Made by a program: the position numbers and the translations under genes. The notes below the pieces were generated by a model. The model ran no database searches. It saw only the letters and a program-made list of their open reading frames with translations, and was not told where the DNA came from. Of a stretch of 6,773 nucleotides of DNA, positions 1 through 6,700 are shown piece after piece. Each line of letters starts with the position of its first letter. Within the stretch, counting starts at the first letter, position 1. This DNA is from Sedimentisphaerales bacterium (GTDB lineage Bacteria; Planctomycetota; Phycisphaerae; Sedimentisphaerales; SG8-4). The DNA is taken from positions 1 to 6,773 of the forward strand of contig JAFGCA010000808.1 of assembly GCA_016932895.1 (NCBI GenBank). Reading direction: 5' to 3'.

Positions 1-105
1 CAGGCGCACGCCGACCCATCGATTGCCCCGGTCTTTCCGCAGAATCCGCTGGACCGAACGGACCCAGCCGAGGTACCATCCCCCGCGCTCGATGAGGAGA
101 CCACG
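1..105. other. left edge, no gene firmly assigned
   Basis: This stretch is GC-rich and has no convincing promoter pair. On the plus strand one frame runs open into the 65-residue gene, a second stops at 93-95 and a third stops at 107-109. On the minus strand all three frames are free of stops. One of these reads as plausible protein (segments such as GGWYLGWVRSV and RGNRWVGVRL) and leaves the window at base 1. Whether the edge is upstream coding sequence, leader or a minus-strand gene cannot be settled from this window. Confidence 0.4.
94..99 (+). promoter_or_regulatory. Shine-Dalgarno site of the 65-residue gene
   Basis: GAGGAG lies six bases before the ATG at 106. It matches the anti-Shine-Dalgarno consensus and decides the start codon, since the frame is open further upstream. 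Confidence 0.6.
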
Positions 106-303
106 ATGACGACCAAGACCGACCTGCGAACCTTCGGGACCCTGTTCCGCTTCCGGCATCTCCCGACCGCCCGGTCCTTCGCCGCCCGCTCCCCCAAGAG
201 CATGGCCATCGTGATGGGCGACTGCCCGGACTACTGGGTCGTCACCCTCGCGCAGGCGAAGCGGATGCAGGACGCCGGATACGAGATCCTCGAATACGCG
301 TGA
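106..303 (+). CDS. small hypothetical protein, 65 residues
   Basis: I do not recognise this protein and give it no function. The ATG at 106 is preceded by GAGGAG at 94-99, six bases upstream, which is a strong ribosome binding site and the reason for this start. The N-terminal half is basic and Arg/Phe-rich. The C-terminal half (about residues 33-65) looks like a compact folded unit: a hydrophobic stretch MAIVMGDCPDYWVV, then a helix-like segment TLAQAKRMQDAGYEIL. There is no signal peptide or membrane segment. The same frame is open upstream to the window edge without a stop, so a longer protein starting outside the window is possible. A different frame ends with TGA at 107-109, overlapping this ATG as ATGA, the pattern of translational coupling, but that upstream frame is Arg-rich and may be spurious. 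The gene runs convergently towards the Rhs gene and ends 98 bases from its stop, so it is not its operon partner. Confidence 0.62.
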   Translation: MTTKTDLRTFGTLFRFRHLPTARSFAARSPKSMAIVMGDCPDYWVVTLAQAKRMQDAGYEILEYA

Positions 304-401
304 ACCTGCTGCCGGGCGTCCTGCTTCGCGCGAAGTCCGCTTCAGCTTCCGCCGCACGCCCCCACCGGCCCGTGCCGCCCCTGGGACCGTCGGACGGTTA
401 C
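304..401. other. convergent intergenic gap with two short palindromes
   Basis: This gap separates the stop of the plus-strand small gene from the stop of the minus-strand Rhs gene. It contains a perfect 12-base palindrome, CTTCGCGCGAAG, at 324-335, and a 6-base inverted repeat around one base, ACCGTC-G-GACGGT, at 386-398, just past the Rhs stop codon. Convergent 3' ends often share a bidirectional terminator, and either palindrome could serve. However, the stems are short and neither is followed by a T tract on either strand, so a standard intrinsic terminator is not supported. Confidence 0.35.
386..398 (-). terminator. weak hairpin after the Rhs stop codon
   Basis: ACCGTC (386-391) and GACGGT (393-398) are perfect inverted copies, giving a 5-base-pair stem with a 3-base loop in RNA. 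It lies three bases past the TAA of the Rhs gene. There is no run of T after it on the minus strand, so it may only be a 3'-end-protecting hairpin or chance. Confidence 0.2.
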
Positions 402-752
402 TTACAAAGGGGGGAACCTACCACCAGGTGCTCCAGGGTACCCCAACCCCTGCCCCTCGATCGCTTCCTGCGCCTTCTTGTGACAATCATTGTACCACGG
501 GATCCACGGACCAGTATTGGCGTTTTCCCGCATCCAGTCCATGATGTCCTTCTCCTTCCCCTCGCTCCCTTCAACCTCGGCGCACATCTCAGGATCTGGC
601 GGCGGCTCATCCCCGCACGTCGGTCCGCTCTGGTTACCCCCAGACGATCCGGACATCCCACACCCCTCCTCGTTCACCGTGTCCCACAGAAAGGCATGGT
701 TCCCAACCAATCCGATTGGGAAACCTGCCCGGCGATTGCATACAAGGATTTT
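402..752 (-). other. variable C-terminal tip, candidate effector domain
   Basis: Residues 2004-2119 follow the Rhs core, the position where polymorphic toxin domains sit. The tip has GNHAFLWD with H2022, a Gly/Ser/Pro-rich middle with three Cys (C2034, C2049, C2060), then GKEKDIMDWMREN, WIPWYNDCHKK with C2093, and a Gly/Pro-rich end. A His at the start of a strand followed much later by a Cys at the start of a helix is the order expected of permuted papain-like (NlpC/P60- or LRAT-like) thiol hydrolases. I recall similar tips on other Rhs proteins but cannot name a family. It could equally be a Cys-stabilised domain without enzyme activity. Confidence 0.55.
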
Positions 753-3700
753 CGCTCCCGCTGGATCAACGCAATTCGTTGGTGAATTGCCCACGTAGAT
801 GTAGATATTAGGTGATCCGCCACCAAACAGGATCGGGTCCCGCGCGGTCCATCTTCCGATAACAGCCATGTAATCCCGCCACCCAAATCGCCCCAACCCC
901 GTCTCATCCTCCCACAGACCACCGCAAAAACCGAAAGGCTGGAATTCCGGTGCGGTATTCCGAAACACAATCCCATACTCATCGTAGTCAACACTCTGGG
1001 CAATCGTCGAGACGGGTGAGGTGGCAGTATCTACCACAAGGCGCGGACTGCCCAAGTGATCGCACAGCAGGCGATACGTACTCTTCGTCGCGACCATCAG
1101 ATCTGGGACGTGTCGATACCTGCCATACACGAACCGGCTGACTATCGCCCCGTTCTCATCGACTTCAGCCACCAGGTTCAGTCCGTCCTTGTACAGCCAG
1201 CCCTTGACCAGCTTCCCATCTACCTTCTTGCCCACGCGGCGGCCTCGTCCGTCGATCACGTACTCAACTGTCTTTCCGCCCGGGAGAACCACCTTCATGA
1301 GATTGCCGAGGATGCAGTAGTCGAGCGAGGTGACGTTCGTGCCATCGGTGATCTTGAGAAGCTCTCCGCTCCGCGTGTACTCGAATTGCTTTGTGCCGTA
1401 GGTGAGAAGTCGATCCTGCGCGTCGTAGGTGCCTGTCAGAAGAGTGGTCCCTGACTCGTAGCTCGTGCGGTTGCCGTTGGCGTCGTACGCGTACTTCGCC
1501 GTGACCGCCCCTCGGTTCACGGTTACCAGCCGTCCGTCCAAATCGTACGTATACGTGTACTGAGTAGTCGACCCCGCAACATACTCGGTCTTGGCCGTGA
1601 TCCGACCCAGGTTGTCCCGGGACAGTTGGTACGAATATAGGGTGCTAGTGCTATGCCACGCGGTGTATGCAACGACCTCTCCGCTGCTGTTGTAGGCGTA
1701 TAGGTCGTGTACGGCGCCCAGCTGCGTGCACGTCAAGAGTCCGTTCTGGGAATCGTACGCGAGCGTCATGGATCCGGCGCGCGTGAGGAGCTTGTCCTTG
1801 TCGTACTCGAAGGTGACGGTGTGGCCGCCGTTGACGCTCTCGGAGACGATGGCGAAATCGGTGTCGTACTGGTGGGACACCGAGCCGTTAATGGCACCTG
1901 CCCAGGTGGTCTTCGTGCGTAGAAAGCCGTCGTACTCGAAAGACAGCGTCACGGCGGGATTGGCAATCGTCACCAGGTTGCCTGTGTTCGCGTCGTAGGA
2001 ATACGTCGTGGTGCCATTAGGCAGGATCCGCGCCGTGAGCTTCCCTGTCACCGGATCGTACTGGTAGATCGCTTTCTGGGCGTCCGGGCGCTCGATTTCT
2101 TCGAGTTGCCGGTCACGGTTGTACCGGTAGGTCGTGGTCCAGGTCCCCGAGCCGACGCTCGGGGGGATGTACTCCTTGATCTGTCCGAGGGCAGTGTAGG
2201 TGAATCCGTGCGCCGGGCGCCCGGGCGGCGTGATCGACACGACGTTTCCGTTCTTGTCGTACTGGTACAGCACCTTCTCGGCGCTCGGGAAGATGAGAGT
2301 CGTTAGGCGACCATTCAAGTCGTGCGAATACTGCCAGAGCCGAGAGGCCGGATCGCGGAGGCTCGACAAGTTCCCAGCGACGTCGTACGAGAAGACGGTG
2401 TTGCGCAGGCTTGTTGCCGGTCCCGTCTGAAGCGTGGCAAGCCGCCCGCGCGCGTCGTACGTGAGGTAGACGGGGTCGAGCAGTGGCACCTCCCACTTCG
2501 TCACGCGGCCCTTCGCATCGACCGTCGAGGTGGAGATGCGCGCCTCTGGCGAGCGATTGACGTACGTGAGGGACGGCTTGTCAAAGGTCGTGCTGTAGCT
2601 GCGACCGTTGACGATCGTGTTGCTGGTCGCCGTCACAACGCTCAGTGGATCCTTGGCAATCGCCAACGTAGCGGACCGGGTCGTACCCTGCGCTAGTGTC
2701 AATGTAGACGGCAGCACGATGTTGCGCCGACCCAGCACTCCTGAGTTCATTCCAAAGCGAGGGTCGGGACGAAGAAGCATGTCGTACTTCGTGCCGTCGG
2801 AAAACGTTGCAGTGAAATTCCCATCCGCGGGAAAGCTCCGAAGCGTCTTCGTTCCGTCGGGCGATGTAACAGCAGTTGTGGCGGTTCCGGCGGTGCTCTC
2901 CTCCCACTTATGCACCGTCGCCCTCCCCACAGCCGTCCTTCGGGTGATCGTGCATTCCTTTTCCCCCTCTTGCCGGTTGAGAATCTGACATCCGCCGGCG
3001 GGATCGTCTTCTCGCGTGAGGCGGCCCAGTTCGTCGTATTCAAAGGTGTAGCGATTCCCCGCCGGATCCGACATCGTCACAAGCAGTCCATCCGCGGTAT
3101 AACTGAAAGCGCGTCTTTCTCCGTTGGGATCCTCGATTGTGGACAAGTACCCGTTGGCGTCTGTCTCAAGCTTCGTCACGTGACCATACGGACCCACAAT
3201 CTCGATCGGATTTCCAGAGGCATCCCGGACAATCTTCGTGACGTTTCCATCTCCGTCTGTACAGTCGGCGAGCAGTCCCTCCGGGGTATACTGAAACGCG
3301 TACCGGATGCTTGCAAGGAAAGCGTCCACTGTTCTAAAATGCTTCCCATGTCTATCGAAACAGAAAAGCTCGCGGCCGTCGGCCGACGGGATGACGGTGT
3401 CGTCCCAATTAAACTCAGGAATACTCGACGCCACCTTGAATACACGATCGTTTACGTGGTCACGAATGAAGATCGCCGTCGGCCCGACGGCAAACTCGCG
3501 CGTGTCTGGAAAACTTGCAGCCCTTGCGAGTCCTCCGATTCCAGCAGTGCGTGACACGCCGTCACCCGCAACCCTATGGAGCAGGCCCTCAGGACTGAGG
3601 CGGTGTACTACAGGCATCACTGTACCAGATCCGAAGAAGAGCGTGCCGCTGGGGTCTAATTGGACGGAATTGGCATTTAGTGGGGAGGACAGAGCGGGCA

Positions 3701-6700
3701 GCCCCTCCTTCTCGAGTCCGTTTCCCCCGTTTCCCGCGATCCGACGAATGATGCCATCGGGGCTAATCCGGCGTATGACCCGGCCGGCCAGGGGAATTCC
3801 GCAGGTGACATAAATATTGCCCTCGTTATCGATGGCAAGGCCCTCTGGTCTCCCGAGGCCGGCGTTGATAGCCGGGCCACCGTCGCCGGTGACGTTAGTT
3901 GAGCCATTCCCCGCGACCGTGTGGATGTAGCCATCGGGCGTGATCTTACGAATACGGAAATTTGCCGAGTCAACAAAAAGAATGCTCCCGTCGGGATCAA
4001 GCGCAATCGCAGTCGGGTAATTGATTCTTGCTGCGAGAGCTGGACCGTCGTCGCCTGAGAATCCGCCCTCAAAATTGTTGGGGTCGCCTGCCAATCTTGT
4101 GACAACGCCGGTCGTTGGGTCGACATGGGCAACGGTAAGGGGTGTACCTGAAACCCAGCCACCGTAGCATATATATATGTTTCCATCTTTATCGGTCGCG
4201 CCGCTCCCAAATTGACTAGTTCTTATCGACAAAAAAATGGTCTCTGCTTTCCCATCGGGTGCGATGCGCAATATGCAAGTGCGCCAGGGCGTGAGGGAGC
4301 CGGAGTTGTCATTTCCCATTGTGTAAAGGAAGCCGTCGGCGCCCATCCAGAACCTGCTGCCGGCAAATGTTTGTCCAAAGACGCTTGCGACAAGGTCAAG
4401 TGGGCTGTAGGCGTCGCGGGAGTTTCCGGTTCCTAGTGTAAGAGAGTAGCCGGGCTCATAGGAATGGTGCGTATCGAGGCTCCAGCCGCTCAAGGCGAAG
4501 GCGCTGGCATAGCCACCGGCGTGGAGCGTTTCCGTCGAGCGCTTCCAGATGGTGATCTCGCGGCGGCCGGGGTTCGCGGGAAAAGGGGAACCGGAGAGCG
4601 TCATGAAATTGCGCTTCCAGTGGGGAACCTTGCGTTGATATGCCGCCGGATAGACGAAGCCGACGTCCACCGTCGCGTGCCGCGTGCCCAGGACGGGCCG
4701 GCCGTACACGTCGTTGCCATCCCAGGTGTACGTGTAGGAGAGGTTGGCTGCGGGGGGGAACCTCTTCGTGAAGCGAGTTCCGGCAACGGATACGGCGAGT
4801 TCGATCGCGGAGAGGCTGGCGGGAATCTTATCTGCGGAGAGCGGTATTCGGAGGGTGCGCCGGCGAGCGTATCCGGGGACACGCTCGCTGGAGTAGTTGA
4901 GCGTGAACGGCGTGCCGACGATGGGGACGCGTTCAAGAAGCACCTGAGTGAAGTTCTTGATGGTACAGGCGGAAGTATCGACGTCACAGGGAGGGGGCGG
5001 AAGAGGAGGATTGCGCGGGTTGCCGCCGTTGGGGGGTATGGCGTCCGGGTCCCGCGGACCCCACGGAAAGTTGTAATCCCACGCCGCTGGGGGGGCTTCT
5101 TCGGTGAGGAGGTGACAACTCATGATCTGTGGAACGGCAACCCGCCAGAGAGTTTGACCAATGGGGTAGAGCTGGGCGAGTTCCTTGCGCTCGGCATCTT
5201 CGATCCCGATCGCAGCAAGTTGCGTCGGGGTTGCAGGGGTGTTGCTTCCATCGATATCGATGTCAGCCATTTCTGCAGTGATCGAGAGAACCTTGAGCAC
5301 GAGGCCATCGTCAGAGGGTTCCCAGGCCCCCTTTTCGTAGTCGTAGCGGCCGGCGGGAACGCCCTCCCCGACGGGAAAGTTGAGGAAGTTCTCGAGGTAC
5401 ATGAAGGCCGGTTGGCTGAGGAGGATGGGGCCGCAGTCTTGGGTCCGGGCCTCGTCCGCGCTCAATCCGACGCAATAAGTGTAACCGACTTGCGCCGGCA
5501 GCGGCGCGGGCATGCGTTCGGAGCCGCTGGGACCGACGCTGAATTCCGTGGCCCGCACGCTGAGCGTGCTGAGGGGGAGGGCGTCCTTTCCGATCTGGAG
5601 GAGTGCGGTGGTGCCGGGCTTGAAGAGGAGCGTCGCGCGGCGTGTGCCGTCGCTATCGGTGATCAGACTGCTTCGAGCCACCTGGAGGGGCGCGGAAGGA
5701 GTGACATCGATAGGTGTCACGATGGGATCGTAGCGAATCATAGCGACATCGGCAACCATGCCATAGTCCTGCGCACTGACGTAGGCGGGCCGCTGGGCCG
5801 GGATGAAACCCGGATGCTCGAAATTGATGGTCAGCGTCCGGTCGCCGTTCACCGCGATGTCGAAGATGCCATCGGCTCGACTCAGGGTCCAACCGTACTC
5901 GGGATGGCCGTTGACCGCGATCTTCACACCCGGGAGAGGGCTTCCATCGGAGGTGGTGACTCGGCCGCGGACAACGCCGGCTTTGACGACATCGATGACC
6001 TTCGGGTCTTCGAGGTGCTGAATCGGATCGTTCTTGTCGGTGTAGAGGAACGCGGAAGCGAGAGAGACCGGTGTGGCACTCGACGTGCTGAGGGGCGGCG
6101 CTGTTTTGACGGGGTCAGGGGGCAGCTTCACCACGTCGACCTGGAACGCCTGCTCCGCGTACTTCTGGGCGGTGTCGGTGACACGCACGGTGATATTCTG
6201 AGGCCCGGTCTGGCTGGTGGAGGGACGCCAAGTGAGCAGTCCGGTCTGCGGATGGATCGCTGCGCCGGACGGGGCGACGGGCAGGGAGAAGGTCAGGGTT
6301 TCCAGCGGGTTGGGGTGAATTGCCACGACCTGGTACCGGTAGTCCGTGTCCACGGCGCCGCCGCAGATGGGAATGGAGACGATGCTCGGGACTTCGGGTT
6401 GATCCGAGACGCTGACCACGATCTGCGTCGTGGTCTTGTTGGTGGCCAGGTCCTCGGCGATCCAGGTGAGCGTCGTGGGGCCGGTCGCGGTGACCTTGTA
6501 CACCCCCAGGAAGGACTTCTTGTCGAGACCGAGCGGCACGGCCTGGCTGTTGACCGTGATGCCCTTCAGAGCTTCCGTGGACTGTCCGGAGACGGTGAAG
6601 GTCTTCGTCGCCACAGCTTCCTTCGACCGCGGGATCAGGCTGAAGAGCTGCGGCTTGGTCGTGTCGAGGGTGATGTCCGTCAGCACGAGGGGTTCGGCGA

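Noticed and set aside
398..661. Minus-strand 87-codon frame inside the Rhs tip
   Set aside because: It overlaps the Rhs reading frame entirely, is very Arg-rich and has no domain-like pattern. It is a frame shadow of the GC-rich tip.
490..798. Plus-strand 102-codon frame opposite the Rhs tip, considered as an antisense immunity gene
   Set aside because: Composition is Ser/Pro/His-rich low-complexity, the antisense image of the tip's codons. I see no ribosome binding site or family motif.
1077..2500. Recurring TCGTA words as a possible CRISPR or tandem DNA repeat
   Set aside because: Spacing is irregular and the words correspond to Tyr-Asp codons of the YD protein repeats, so they come from coding and not from a DNA-level array.
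2910..3554. Longest plus-strand frame (214 codons) opposite the YD/NHL region
   Set aside because: It is antisense to a clearly coding region with recognisable repeats. It shows no domain and its content is explained by complementary codon bias.
4160..4260. AT-rich stretch with alternating AT and a run of seven A as a promoter or origin
   Set aside because: It lies inside the continuous Rhs reading frame within the NHL module, and no -35/-10 pair with a start codon and plausible gene follows on either strand.
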